DNA of 64,000 nt from contig JBGAFV010000001.1 of assembly GCA_044227095.1 (NCBI GenBank), positions 868,001 through 932,000 of the forward strand, given 5' to 3'. Position numbers and translations under genes: made by a program. The notes beneath the pieces were generated by a model. It ran no database searches. It was given only the letters and a program-made list of their open reading frames with translations, and was not told the DNA's origin. Shown here in pieces: positions 8,895 through 17,663 of this stretch; positions within the stretch are counted from its first letter, which is position 1; each line of letters begins with the position of its first letter. Origin of the DNA: JACMLD01 sp044227095 (GTDB taxonomy: Bacteria; Bacteroidota; Bacteroidia; Chitinophagales; Chitinophagaceae).

Positions 8895-9281
8895 ATGTTA
8901 GCTAACCGCAGGCCGGGCGGCATAACCAGATTAACGAGGAACTCGAAAATTTTTAAAACCATCATCCACGCCATTCAGCAAAAAAAAGGGGAAAACATTG
9001 TTTCATTAGACCTGCACAAGATACCGGAAGCAGTTACAGATTTTTTTGTGATATGCCATGCTTCCAACAGTACGCAGGTTAAAGCAATATCAGACCATGT
9101 AGAAGCAATGGTAAAGGACGAATGCGGCGAATCACCCTTCAGGCACGAAGGACAGCACAACTCCCAATGGGTATTGGTAGATTACGTAAATGTAGTGGTG
9201 CATGTAATGCATGAAGAATCCAGGAAATTTTATAAACTGGAAGAAATGTGGAGCGATGCCAGTATAGCCGAACACGATTAA
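8895..9281 (+). CDS. rsfS: Ribosome silencing factor RsfS (Iojap family)
   Basis: 128 residues from the ATG at 8895; an in-frame TTG at 8880 would add five. The RsfS domain begins at SKIFKTIIHAIQQKKGENIV and includes the characteristic DFFVICHASNSTQVKAISDH, the HEGQHNSQWVLVDYVNVVVH core, and the terminal YKLEEMWSDA. The protein binds ribosomal protein L14 and blocks subunit joining when nutrients are short. It is followed after 82 bp by ftsH on the same strand, and birA is divergent upstream. A birA-rsfS-ftsH-LUD order is, from memory, common in Bacteroidota. Confidence 0.92.
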   Translation: MLANRRPGGITRLTRNSKIFKTIIHAIQQKKGENIVSLDLHKIPEAVTDFFVICHASNSTQVKAISDHVEAMVKDECGESPFRHEGQHNSQWVLVDYVNVVVHVMHEESRKFYKLEEMWSDASIAEHD

Positions 9282-9363
9282 CTTGTTAATATAAAAGTTT
9301 ATAACCCCAATTTCGAACAAACGTGCTGCAAAAGCATTTTATTTAGTAGACACAAAAAACAAC

Positions 9364-11439
9364 ATGGCACAGGAAGACTTGAAACCGAACGAAAAAGGAA
9401 ACAGGATACGCCCACAGCAGGGAAATAATGAAGATCCTAAACGCACTCCGAGATTTAATATATACTGGGTTTGGGCAGCTATTGCTGTGATATTAATTGG
9501 CTTTCAGATTTTCAGCGGAAAATTTACGCCAACGGCTGAAGACATTACCCAACAGGATTTTCAAAAAATGCTATTGAGTGGTGATGTAAATAAGCTGGAT
9601 ATCATTAGCAATAAAAACATGGTAAGGGTATATATCTTTCCTGATAGCCTCAGAAAAGATATGTATGTAAGAAGATTGTCTTCTCGCCAAACCCCACTTG
9701 GCAAAGAAGGCCCGCAATTTCAATTTACCATTGCCAAACCTGAAATTTTTGCTGATGACCTGCGGGATTTTTATTCAAAGCATCCAAATCTAAAAGAAGT
9801 AGATAAAAAATATGATACCGAAGGCGATTGGGTAGCACCTGCCCTTAATATATTGCTGCCTATTCTTGCTATTGTTGTTATACTGGTTCTTTTTATGCGC
9901 AAAATGGGAAGCGGCGGCGGTGGCGCCGGTGGACCAGGCGGCATCTTCAATATTGGTAAATCAAAAGCTACTTTGTTTGATAAAGGCACCAGGGTAAACA
10001 TCACCTTTAATGATGTTGCCGGACTTGACGAAGCAAAAGTAGAAGTGATGGAAATTGTTGACTTCCTCAAGAATCCAAAAAAGTATACGGCACTTGGTGG
10101 TAAAATTCCAAAAGGTGCGTTGCTTGTTGGCCCTCCCGGTACTGGTAAAACCCTGTTGGCAAAAGCAATGGCAGGTGAGGCGCAGGTACCATTTTTCTCA
10201 ATGAGCGGTTCAGACTTTGTGGAATTGTTTGTTGGTGTGGGCGCAAGCCGTGTTCGCGATTTATTTAAACAAGCAAGAGAAAAAGCACCTTGTATAATTT
10301 TTATTGATGAGATTGATGCAATAGGCCGTGCAAGAGGTAAGAACGCTGTAATGAGCAACGACGAAAGAGAAAGTACCTTAAACCAGTTGCTGGTAGAAAT
10401 GGATGGCTTTAGCGGAGAAACCGGTATTATAGTACTTGCTGCTACCAACAGGCCAGATGTATTGGATACTGCGTTACTTCGTCCAGGCCGTTTTGATAGG
10501 CAGATTGAAATTGATAAACCAGATCTTAAAGGCCGTGAACATATTTTTAAAGTTCACCTTAAGCCAATAAAAATTTCTCAGACACTCGATATTTTTAAAC
10601 TGGCAGAACAAACACCAGGTTTTGCCGGTGCAGATATTGCCAATGTATGTAATGAAGCTGCATTGATTGCTGCAAGAAAAAACAAAGATGCAGTTGATAT
10701 GGCCGATTTCCAGGACGCAATAGACCGTGTTATTGGCGGATTGGAAAAGAAAAATAAAATCATTTCTCCAGACGAGAAAAAAATCATCGCTTACCACGAG
10801 GCTGGCCATGCTATTTGTGGATGGTTCCTGGAGCATGCATATCCATTGCTGAAAGTTACTATCGTTCCAAGGGGAACAGCAGCTTTGGGTTATGCGCAAT
10901 ACACACCTAAAGAACAGTATTTGTACAATACAGATCAACTTACTGACCAGATTTGTATGACACTTGGTGGCCGTGCCAGTGAAGATATTTTCTTCAATAA
11001 AATTTCTACCGGTGCACAAAACGATTTGCAGCAGATTACACGTACAGCTTACGCAATGGTTACCGTGTATGGTATGAACGATAAAGTAGGCAATGTAAGT
11101 TTTTACGATCCGCAACAGGAAAATGCATTCACCAAACCTTACTCTGAAGAAACATCTAAAATAATAGACCAGGAAGTAAGAAAACTGATAGATGATGCAT
11201 TTGACAGAACAAAAAAATTGCTGATAGAAAAGAAAGCTGAAGTAGCTAAACTGGCAGAAGCATTGCTGGAAAAAGAAGTATTGTTCCAGAGCGATGTAGA
11301 AGCACTAATTGGCAAAAGGCCTTTTGAAGAAAAGAAATTGCTGAATGTAGATAACAAAGAAGGACATACACCAGATGGTACAATTAGCGAAGGTGTTCCT
11401 CCATATGATAGTGGTGTAACTAATAAAGCACACAACTAA
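9364..11439 (+). CDS. ftsH: ATP-dependent zinc metalloprotease FtsH
   Basis: 691 residues. Membrane segments lie at about 31-50 and 157-177, flanking a periplasmic domain. A glycine-rich linker (GSGGGGAGGPGG) precedes the AAA+ module. The Walker A is GPPGTGKT near 256-263, Walker B is IIFIDEIDAIG, and the second region of homology is ATNRPDVLDTALLRPGRFDR. The zinc-binding HEAGH is at 478-482. The protein forms a membrane hexamer that extracts and degrades misfolded or short-lived membrane and cytoplasmic proteins. The ATG at 9364 fits a short hydrophilic N-terminus. The C-terminal tail after about 640 is acidic and low in conservation. Confidence 0.98.
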   Translation: MAQEDLKPNEKGNRIRPQQGNNEDPKRTPRFNIYWVWAAIAVILIGFQIFSGKFTPTAEDITQQDFQKMLLSGDVNKLDIISNKNMVRVYIFPDSLRKDMYVRRLSSRQTPLGKEGPQFQFTIAKPEIFADDLRDFYSKHPNLKEVDKKYDTEGDWVAPALNILLPILAIVVILVLFMRKMGSGGGGAGGPGGIFNIGKSKATLFDKGTRVNITFNDVAGLDEAKVEVMEIVDFLKNPKKYTALGGKIPKGALLVGPPGTGKTLLAKAMAGEAQVPFFSMSGSDFVELFVGVGASRVRDLFKQAREKAPCIIFIDEIDAIGRARGKNAVMSNDERESTLNQLLVEMDGFSGETGIIVLAATNRPDVLDTALLRPGRFDRQIEIDKPDLKGREHIFKVHLKPIKISQTLDIFKLAEQTPGFAGADIANVCNEAALIAARKNKDAVDMADFQDAIDRVIGGLEKKNKIISPDEKKIIAYHEAGHAICGWFLEHAYPLLKVTIVPRGTAALGYAQYTPKEQYLYNTDQLTDQICMTLGGRASEDIFFNKISTGAQNDLQQITRTAYAMVTVYGMNDKVGNVSFYDPQQENAFTKPYSEETSKIIDQEVRKLIDDAFDRTKKLLIEKKAEVAKLAEALLEKEVLFQSDVEALIGKRPFEEKKLLNVDNKEGHTPDGTISEGVPPYDSGVTNKAHN

Positions 11440-11454
11440 TTAGATCTTTGTTGA

Positions 11455-11560
11455 AATTGCTGATTTTGAGATTTGGGGATTTTTAGATTTTTATTGAACA
11501 ACTCTTTTAAAACAAAATCCCGAAATCACTAAATTCCGAAATTCTACTAATGACATAGTA
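11455..11560. repeat. Imperfect inverted repeat, upstream copy, flanking the LUD gene
   Basis: The left arm contains GAGATTTGGG at 11468-11477 and the right arm AAAATCCCGAAATC at 11514-11527. The same two words occur in the same order downstream of the LUD gene (12247-12256 and 12308-12321), so the gene is bracketed by two related palindromes. Confidence 0.5.
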
Positions 11561-11591
11561 CAAACATAACTCGGGTTTTAAAATATTATGT

Positions 11592-12230
11592 ATGAGCGAT
11601 TCTTCTTCCAAAGAAGTTATCCTTAAAAAAATAAGAAAGGCGTTGAGTGAATCAACGCCTCTTCCTTTTCCGCAAAGTGAAGGCTCTAACTCTTTATTCC
11701 ATCCTTCACAAAAAGAACTTGAAATACAATTTGCAGAAGAATTTACAAAGCTGCAGGGCAAGTTTGCATTCTGTCTTAACTTTTCAGAATTGGCCGGGCA
11801 ACTCAATCAACTTATTGCAGAAAAAAACTGGACCAATATTTTTTGTAATGAGCAACAAATAAAGCAATCGCTTGCCAAAGAATCATTCAACGGTTTTTCT
11901 AATACTTCACTGGAAGCCTGCGATGCAAGCATTACCACCTGCGAAAGCCTTGTAGCAAGAACCGGCAGCATTGTTTTAACCGCCGCCAGTGAAAGTGGAA
12001 GAACAGTAAGCGTATATGCGCCTGTACATATTTGCATTGCATTTACAGCGCAATTGGTGTACGATGTAAAAGATGCTTTGCAATTAATTAAAGAAAAATA
12101 CGGCGCCAATATTCCATCCTTAATCAGTTTTGCATCCGGTCCCAGCCGCACTGCAGACATTGAAAAAACACTTGTAACAGGTGTACACGGACCTAAGGAA
12201 GTGTATGTTTTTCTGATAGACAAGATTTAA
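11592..12230 (+). CDS. LUD domain protein (LutC/YkgG-like)
   Basis: 212 residues, starting MSDSSSKEVILKKIRKAL. The LUD-domain core is visible as SLVARTGSIVLTAASESGRT and the C-terminal signature ASGPSRTADIEKTLVTGVHG. LutC-type proteins belong to a lactate-oxidation complex in some bacteria. Here LutA and LutB partners are absent, and a lone LUD protein near ftsH is, from memory, common in Bacteroidota with no proven role. A role in lactate use is therefore not claimed. Inverted-repeat DNA lies on both sides of the gene. Confidence 0.85.
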   Translation: MSDSSSKEVILKKIRKALSESTPLPFPQSEGSNSLFHPSQKELEIQFAEEFTKLQGKFAFCLNFSELAGQLNQLIAEKNWTNIFCNEQQIKQSLAKESFNGFSNTSLEACDASITTCESLVARTGSIVLTAASESGRTVSVYAPVHICIAFTAQLVYDVKDALQLIKEKYGANIPSLISFASGPSRTADIEKTLVTGVHGPKEVYVFLIDKI

Positions 12231-12240
12231 ATCAATTGTT

Positions 12241-12338
12241 TATTGCGAGATTTGGGAGTTGAATGATTTGGTGAAATACTAAAAACCATAAGAAATCACA
12301 AGATTCCAAAATCCCGAAATCTCAAAATACAAAATCAG
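12241..12338. repeat. Imperfect inverted repeat, downstream copy, flanking the LUD gene
   Basis: GAGATTTGGG at 12247-12256 and AAAATCCCGAAATC at 12308-12321 repeat the words of the copy at 11455-11560. Arms also share GATTTGGTGAAAT-like and AAATCACAAGATT-like segments. It may serve as a terminator for the LUD gene. Confidence 0.5.
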
Positions 12339-12349
12339 TTTTTACCATT

Positions 12350-12357
12350 TATCTTTG
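12350..12357 (+). promoter_or_regulatory. -7 box (TATCTTTG) six bases before the gamma-GCT start
   Basis: TATCTTTG fits TAnnTTTG exactly. The predicted transcription start at about 12362 leaves almost no leader before the ATG at 12364. No clear TTG lies 17-23 nt upstream, so this is supported by the -7 box only. Confidence 0.4.
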
Positions 12358-12363
12358 AGATGT

Positions 12364-12789
12364 ATGAAATCGGCCAATCAGCAACTATTCGTTTATGGTT
12401 CATTGCGCAGCGGGTTTAATCATCCTGCTTATGCTTATATCAGCAATCATTTTGAGCTGGTGGGCAGCGCAAAAGTAAAAGGCAAGTTATATGATCTTGG
12501 AAGCTATCCTGCAGCATTGCCAACAACCGATGAAGTTTTTATAGTTGGTGAATTATATCGCTTAAAAGAACAACAAGAATTCTCCTGGGCAATTGCGCAG
12601 GTGGATGATTATGAAGGCGTGAACCCCGAACCAGGAGAACCCGCTTTATACATTCGTGAAATGACTACTGTTTATATCAACAATGAAACTACAGATGCAT
12701 GGATATACTGGTACAACAATGATGTGAACGGCAAGCCACTGATTGTTTCCGGAGATGTATTGGAATACCTGAAGCAAAAGAACTCATAA
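12364..12789 (+). CDS. Gamma-glutamylcyclotransferase-family protein (AIG2-like)
   Basis: 141 residues from the ATG at 12364; an in-frame TTG at 12355 adds three residues but lies within the -7 box. The N-terminal LFVYGSLRSGFNHPAY is the glycine-rich substrate-loop signature of the family, and QVDDYEGVN supplies the usual catalytic glutamate. Members act on gamma-glutamyl amines or dipeptides, or open 5-oxoproline-forming cycles; the substrate here is unknown. The next gene (lpxH) starts only 3 bp after the stop, so the two are probably in one operon with the following secreted protein. Confidence 0.85.
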   Translation: MKSANQQLFVYGSLRSGFNHPAYAYISNHFELVGSAKVKGKLYDLGSYPAALPTTDEVFIVGELYRLKEQQEFSWAIAQVDDYEGVNPEPGEPALYIREMTTVYINNETTDAWIYWYNNDVNGKPLIVSGDVLEYLKQKNS

Positions 12790-12792
12790 CAC

Positions 12793-13551
12793 ATGCAACT
12801 GCTACCCGGCAAAAAAATATATTTTCTCTCAGACTTTCACCTCGGCGCACCGGATTATAAAAGCAGTTTGGAACGCGAAAAAAAGATTGTGCAGTTTCTC
12901 GACAGCATTACACATGATGCAGCAGCTATTTTTATAGTAGGCGATTTATTTGATTTCTGGTACGAATATCGTACGGTTGTACCCAAAGGTTATGTTCGCA
13001 TACTCGGCAAAATGGCTTCTATAACAGATAGCGGAATACCTATGTATTTTTTTGTGGGCAACCACGATATGTGGATGAAAGGCTATTTTGAAAAAGAACT
13101 GAACATACCAGTTTATTTTGAGCCAAAAACTTTTTCTTTTAATGATAAAAAGTTTTACATAGGTCATGGCGATGGTTTAGGCCCCGGTGATCATGGGTAT
13201 AAGTTTATCAAAAAAATTTTTCGTAACCCTGTTTGCCAATGGCTGTTTGGTATTTTACCACCTGCGGTTGGCGTTGGCATTGCCAATTATATGAGCCGCA
13301 GCAGCCGCGCCGCTACCGGCCAGTTAGATGATACATTCTTAGGCGAAGAAAAAGAATGGCTGATTGCGTATTCCAAAGAAGTGTTGCAAAAAGAAAGGTT
13401 CGATTATTTTATTTTTGGGCACAGGCATTTGCCAATAGATTTTGCATTGCCCAATAACAGCAGGTATATAAATCTTGGCGATTGGATACGTTACGATACC
13501 TATGCTGTGTTTGACGGCAACAGCCTGGAATTAAAATACCATACCAAGTGA
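12793..13551 (+). CDS. lpxH: UDP-2,3-diacylglucosamine diphosphatase (LpxH-like)
   Basis: 252 residues with the full calcineurin-like phosphoesterase motif set: SDFHLG (13-18), GDLFDFW (50-56), GNHD (89-92), GHGDG, and GHRHLP near the C-terminus. LpxH removes UMP from UDP-2,3-diacylglucosamine in lipid A synthesis, at the inner face of the cytoplasmic membrane. A CQWLFGILPPAVGVGIANYM stretch in the middle looks like the membrane-associated cap helix region. The stop overlaps the GTG start of the next gene (GTGA at 13548-13551), which indicates translational coupling. Confidence 0.88.
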   Translation: MQLLPGKKIYFLSDFHLGAPDYKSSLEREKKIVQFLDSITHDAAAIFIVGDLFDFWYEYRTVVPKGYVRILGKMASITDSGIPMYFFVGNHDMWMKGYFEKELNIPVYFEPKTFSFNDKKFYIGHGDGLGPGDHGYKFIKKIFRNPVCQWLFGILPPAVGVGIANYMSRSSRAATGQLDDTFLGEEKEWLIAYSKEVLQKERFDYFIFGHRHLPIDFALPNNSRYINLGDWIRYDTYAVFDGNSLELKYHTK

Positions 13552-14354
13552 AAAAAATCTTTATTATAGCAAGCTGTCTTTTATCTGCTGTTGTGGCTTT
13601 TCCGCAAAAGGACAGCTCTTTGCCATTGATAAATACAATTAAAGGCGGCTTTACTGATTTTACTGTTGATAACCTCGGCAATATTTTTCTGCTCGACAGT
13701 AATAACCAGTTAAAGAAACTAACACCTGGTTTTGATTCTGTAGCTATTTACAATGACATACGCAAGTACGGCAAGGTTTATTCTATTGACGCAGGCAATC
13801 CACTTAAGATATTATTGTATTACCGCGATTTTGGGACCATTGTTGTACTTGACCGATTATTGAATACAAGAACAACTATTGATCTGCGCAAACAAAATAT
13901 ATTCCAGGCAAAGACCATTTGCCAGAGTTACGATAATGCTGTTTGGGTATATGATGAAGGAGAAGCTAAGCTGAAAAAAATTGGAGACGATGGCAACATC
14001 ATTGATCAAACCGGCGATTTTCGCCTGCAATTAGATGAAGCCCCTTCTCCCGCAATTATGGAAGACCACGACAGGCTTGTATACTTATATGATAGTACAA
14101 AAGGCCTGCTCATCTTTGATTACTTCGGTACTTTAAAAAACAAACTGGCTTTTATTGGCTGGCAAGATTTTCAAATGGCGGGCAAATATATTGTTGGAAG
14201 AAAAGGCGTCTTGCTTGAACGTTATCAATTGTCGAGCCTTTCATTAGAAGAAAAATCACTGCCCGGCATTTTAAAAAACACTGATAAAATACGTATTGCA
14301 GGAGACAGGCTCTTTTGCCTTAAGGGCGGCCGGTTGTACATTTATTCCCTATAG
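13548..14354 (+). CDS. Secreted protein of unknown function, propeller-like
   Basis: 268 residues starting at GTG 13548, which overlaps the lpxH stop by four bases. Residues 1-20 are a signal peptide (KKIFIIASCLLSAVVAFPQ). The rest is a series of short repeated beta-rich segments such as FTVDNLGNIFLLDSNNQLKK, AVWVYDEGEAKLKKIGDDG and RLVYLYDSTKGLLIFDYFG, which suggests a six- or seven-bladed propeller. I recognise no enzymatic motif. Coupling to lpxH hints at an envelope role, but this is only an inference from position. Confidence 0.75.
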   Translation: MKKIFIIASCLLSAVVAFPQKDSSLPLINTIKGGFTDFTVDNLGNIFLLDSNNQLKKLTPGFDSVAIYNDIRKYGKVYSIDAGNPLKILLYYRDFGTIVVLDRLLNTRTTIDLRKQNIFQAKTICQSYDNAVWVYDEGEAKLKKIGDDGNIIDQTGDFRLQLDEAPSPAIMEDHDRLVYLYDSTKGLLIFDYFGTLKNKLAFIGWQDFQMAGKYIVGRKGVLLERYQLSSLSLEEKSLPGILKNTDKIRIAGDRLFCLKGGRLYIYSL

Positions 14355-14409
14355 AATCTAACAACTTTGCGGGCTAAAATAAACTTTCATTTAGTGAAGC
14401 CAACTCTTT

Positions 14410-14417
14410 TAATTTTG
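14410..14417 (+). promoter_or_regulatory. -7 box (TAATTTTG) before the MscS gene
   Basis: TAATTTTG matches TAnnTTTG. The predicted start near 14422 gives a leader of about 20 nt before the ATG at 14442. The -33 region is weak (a TTAG about 15 nt upstream). Confidence 0.35.
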
Positions 14418-14441
14418 ACTTTGTTTTAATGGTTCTTATTT

Positions 14442-15536
14442 ATGAAAATTTTGCAAACAGTTATACTTGATAATACAGTACTCAGCTACCTCATTTGTTT
14501 TGGTGCTATTCTTATTGCGCTGTTGCTAAAAAAATATCTTTCGCGTTATGTAACCGGGTTGTTTTTTCATTTTCTGAAACGTACTACGTGGAAGCTGCAA
14601 AAAGAATCTTTCAACCAATTATTACTGGCACCGGTACAAGGCTTTCTAATTATTCTTATTTCTTTTATAGCGCTTGATAAACTTCATTTCCCAAAGGCTT
14701 TCAATTTTGATATACATAGAATTACTTCCAAAGAAATTATTGACAGCATTGGCACAGGACTTATAATCGCTGCTTTTATATGGCTGTTGCTAAGGACTAT
14801 AGATTTTATTGCACTTTTTCTTGAAGACAGGGCTAACAACACTGATGATATACGCGACAATCAGTTGATTGTTTTTTTCAGGGATTTTTTAAAAGTGATC
14901 ATTGGCATTATTGGCATTTTGCTAATTATTCATTTTTCATTTAATAAAGACATTGGTGCATTACTGGCAGGGTTTGGTTTAATAGGCGCAGCACTTGCTC
15001 TTGCAGCAAAAGAAAGCCTCGAAAATCTTATCGCATCTTTTATCATATTTTTCGACAAACCGTTTAATGTAGGCGATCTAATAAAAGTGCAGGGCTTTAC
15101 CGGCACAGTAGAAAAAATTGGTTTGCGCAGCACCCGCGTCAGAACAGATCATAAAACATATGTTACTGTTCCAAATAAACAAATGGTAGATAGCATTATG
15201 GATAACCTCACACTGCGCACACATCGCAGGGTAGATATAAGGCTGGAAATAAGTCTTGGCACTTCAGCAGATCAGTTGCAACAACTGCTTAATGAAATTA
15301 AACGTATAACAGATCAACCGCTTATTGTTACCAAAGTAATTATGCTCAACAATATTGTCAATAATGCATACATCATAACGGTAGAATATTACACAAACGC
15401 TATCCCCATTGCAGATTTTAATGAACTAAAAGAGAAAGTAAACTTCAGCATTATTAAATCTATGGCTGCTTTAAAAATAGAACTGGCCGGCCTTAATACA
15501 GAAGTAAAAATCAGCGGCAACCTTTCCCCCCAATAG
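14442..15536 (+). CDS. Mechanosensitive channel of the MscS family
   Basis: 364 residues. Membrane segments lie at about 11-28, 60-80, 100-125, 145-165 and 170-190. The pore-lining helix is in ALLAGFGLIGAALALAAKES, followed by LIASFIIFFDKPFNVGDLIK, the MscS beta-domain signature, and GTVEKIGLRSTRVRT. MscS channels open under membrane tension and release solutes on osmotic downshock. The C-terminal domain (about 250-355) is typical in length. The gene stands alone between the lpxH operon and the T9SS cargo gene. Confidence 0.92.
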   Translation: MKILQTVILDNTVLSYLICFGAILIALLLKKYLSRYVTGLFFHFLKRTTWKLQKESFNQLLLAPVQGFLIILISFIALDKLHFPKAFNFDIHRITSKEIIDSIGTGLIIAAFIWLLLRTIDFIALFLEDRANNTDDIRDNQLIVFFRDFLKVIIGIIGILLIIHFSFNKDIGALLAGFGLIGAALALAAKESLENLIASFIIFFDKPFNVGDLIKVQGFTGTVEKIGLRSTRVRTDHKTYVTVPNKQMVDSIMDNLTLRTHRRVDIRLEISLGTSADQLQQLLNEIKRITDQPLIVTKVIMLNNIVNNAYIITVEYYTNAIPIADFNELKEKVNFSIIKSMAALKIELAGLNTEVKISGNLSPQ

Positions 15537-15696
15537 TTTTTTTCCAGCGTTTTATCAGTTTTCCCAAAAAATCATTTTTGGAACCCAGCTCCCATTTTCG
15601 GAATAATTGCCGCAAACCCTTAGCATTATACTATTGACTATGAAGCCGTTGCGATCTGGCACACTTATTAAGTTCTAAGTAGCAAATCTGTTACCG

Positions 15697-17604
15697 ATGA
15701 AACTCTCTATTAAACCCTTTTTGCTGATTGCACTATTAATACCAGCAATATCTTTTTCACAAACTGTGATAAATGTTTATGCTAGGGTTACTGCTGTTAG
15801 CGGTACTTCATTAACTATTACAGGTGCAACCGGCACATTTACTACCGGTGAAGCAATAGTAATGCAAATGCAGGATAGCACCATTGGTACAAATACAGGT
15901 AACAACACTGGTTTTGGTAACCTCGGCAACATTCGGTCTGCAGGTCTTTCAGAAGTAGTTACCATTTCTGCTGTAACAAGCACCACCATTACATTAAGTG
16001 GTTCACTTAAAAATGCTTATCATTTTAATAATAATAGTCGCGTACAAATTATTTCTTACCCAACAATGGGTGGCGGTGGCAATTATAATGTAAACAGTGA
16101 TCTAACAGCTGCTGCGTGGAATGGTGCAACCGGTGGTGTTCTTGCTTTTAAAGTAACCGGAAGATTAACATTGAATGCAAATATTTCAGTTGATGGAAAA
16201 GGTTTCAGGGGCGGTGCTATGGGCGCAAATGCACCTGCTGATTATACCTGCGACCCTAATACTTACTACGACAATGCTGGTGGTGTTTCAACAACTTATT
16301 ATGGATATAAAGGCGAAGGCATACACAATACAAACGGAGTTTATACAGTAGCGAGAGGAAAAGTATTGAATGGAGGCGGTGGCGGTAATTACAATAACAC
16401 AGGTGGTGGTGGCGGTGGCAATTTAACTGCAGGTGGTATTGGTGGAACCGGCTGGAGCTGCTCTAGCACTACAACCGGTGCTGGTATAGGTGGTATTGAT
16501 TTAAGCACTTATATTTCTGGTACACGATTTTTTATGGGTGGCGGTGGTGGCGGTGGCCAGCAAAACAATGGTGTAGGCTCTAATGGTGCAAATGGTGGTG
16601 GTATTGTAATGATATATGCCAACTCTATAAGAAGTACTGCAGGTTGCAACAGCAGTGCGGGCAATGTTTATATTTCTGCAAAAGGCAATTCTGCCGCAAA
16701 TGCTGGTAATGATGGTGCAGGTGGAGGCGGCGCTGGTGGTACTGTTTTAATACAGGCTGCTTCTTACTCTGCAAATGGTTCATGCCCTATTAATATTAAT
16801 ACAAGCGGTGGTAATGGCGGTAATGTAAATGATGGTGGCGAACATGGTGGCGGTGCAGGTGGTGGTAAAGGAGTTACTATCATGTCTGGTGTAGTTGGTA
16901 CGCCTACCAATGTAAGTATTACAGACAATGAAGGTATTGGTGGTACCAATTCAAATGTTTCTGGTGCACCTGCTGCTGCAAATGGTGCCCCATCATCAGG
17001 TAGCGGAATTGGTGGTACAGTGTTTACACCCAATACAGTACTTCCTGTGGTATTAAGCAGTTTTGAAGCTTCTCCTGTAAAATCAACTGCTGTATTGCAA
17101 TGGCAGGCAGCTGTTGAAAGTGGTTTTGATTATTACCAGGTTGAAAGATCAACAGATAATGCTGTTACATATTCAAATGTGGGCAGGGTAAATGCAAAAG
17201 GAAGCAATTCTTTTTACAGCTTTACTGATAACTTAAGCAACGTAAACTTAAATGGTGTAAAAATTTATTACCGCCTTAAAATGGTAGACATTAATGGAAA
17301 TGTTGATTACAGTACTGCCAAAGTAGTATCATTCGCTGCGCAGGGTAACTCAATAACTATTAAATCATTTCCCAATCCTGCAACAGCTATGGTTTATATA
17401 ACAAGCAGCGGAATAAAAAGCAATGAAGCTGTTAGCACTACTATTCACGATATGCAGGGCCGTGTGGTTAAAACTATAAAAAACACGCCTGTAGTTGCAA
17501 ACAATACCATTGCAGTTTCGATTGATGAATTTTCTAAAGGCCAGTATATTTTTACAATTAATGGTGCTAATGGCGAAGAGCACACGATAGTTACAAAGCA
17601 GTAG
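15697..17604 (+). CDS. Glycine-rich secreted protein with a T9SS C-terminal sorting domain
   Basis: 635 residues. A signal peptide occupies residues 1-21 (ends ISFSQ). Residues 25-120 are threonine- and serine-rich beta segments (TAVSGTSLTITGATGTF). Residues about 125-440 are extremely rich in Gly, Asn, Ser and Ala, with several GGGGGG blocks. An FN3-like segment at about 450-545 contains VLQWQAAVESGFDYYQVERS. The last 80 residues form a type A T9SS sorting domain (SFPNPATAMVYIT, then DMQGRVVKT, then KGQYIFTI). This predicts export across the outer membrane by the type IX system and attachment or release at the surface. Glycine-rich cargo of this kind may be adhesive, but no function is proven. 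Downstream lies a tandem repeat array. Confidence 0.88.
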   Translation: MKLSIKPFLLIALLIPAISFSQTVINVYARVTAVSGTSLTITGATGTFTTGEAIVMQMQDSTIGTNTGNNTGFGNLGNIRSAGLSEVVTISAVTSTTITLSGSLKNAYHFNNNSRVQIISYPTMGGGGNYNVNSDLTAAAWNGATGGVLAFKVTGRLTLNANISVDGKGFRGGAMGANAPADYTCDPNTYYDNAGGVSTTYYGYKGEGIHNTNGVYTVARGKVLNGGGGGNYNNTGGGGGGNLTAGGIGGTGWSCSSTTTGAGIGGIDLSTYISGTRFFMGGGGGGGQQNNGVGSNGANGGGIVMIYANSIRSTAGCNSSAGNVYISAKGNSAANAGNDGAGGGGAGGTVLIQAASYSANGSCPININTSGGNGGNVNDGGEHGGGAGGGKGVTIMSGVVGTPTNVSITDNEGIGGTNSNVSGAPAAANGAPSSGSGIGGTVFTPNTVLPVVLSSFEASPVKSTAVLQWQAAVESGFDYYQVERSTDNAVTYSNVGRVNAKGSNSFYSFTDNLSNVNLNGVKIYYRLKMVDINGNVDYSTAKVVSFAAQGNSITIKSFPNPATAMVYITSSGIKSNEAVSTTIHDMQGRVVKTIKNTPVVANNTIAVSIDEFSKGQYIFTINGANGEEHTIVTKQ

Positions 17605-17663
17605 TTGAAGAAGCTGTTAGCTATGAGCTTCTAGTCTTTAGATGTTAGTTTGATTGTAGAATA

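Noticed and set aside
10474..11115. Long antisense frame opposite ftsH
   Set aside because: It is fully covered by conserved ftsH motifs on the plus strand, and the translation resembles no protein.
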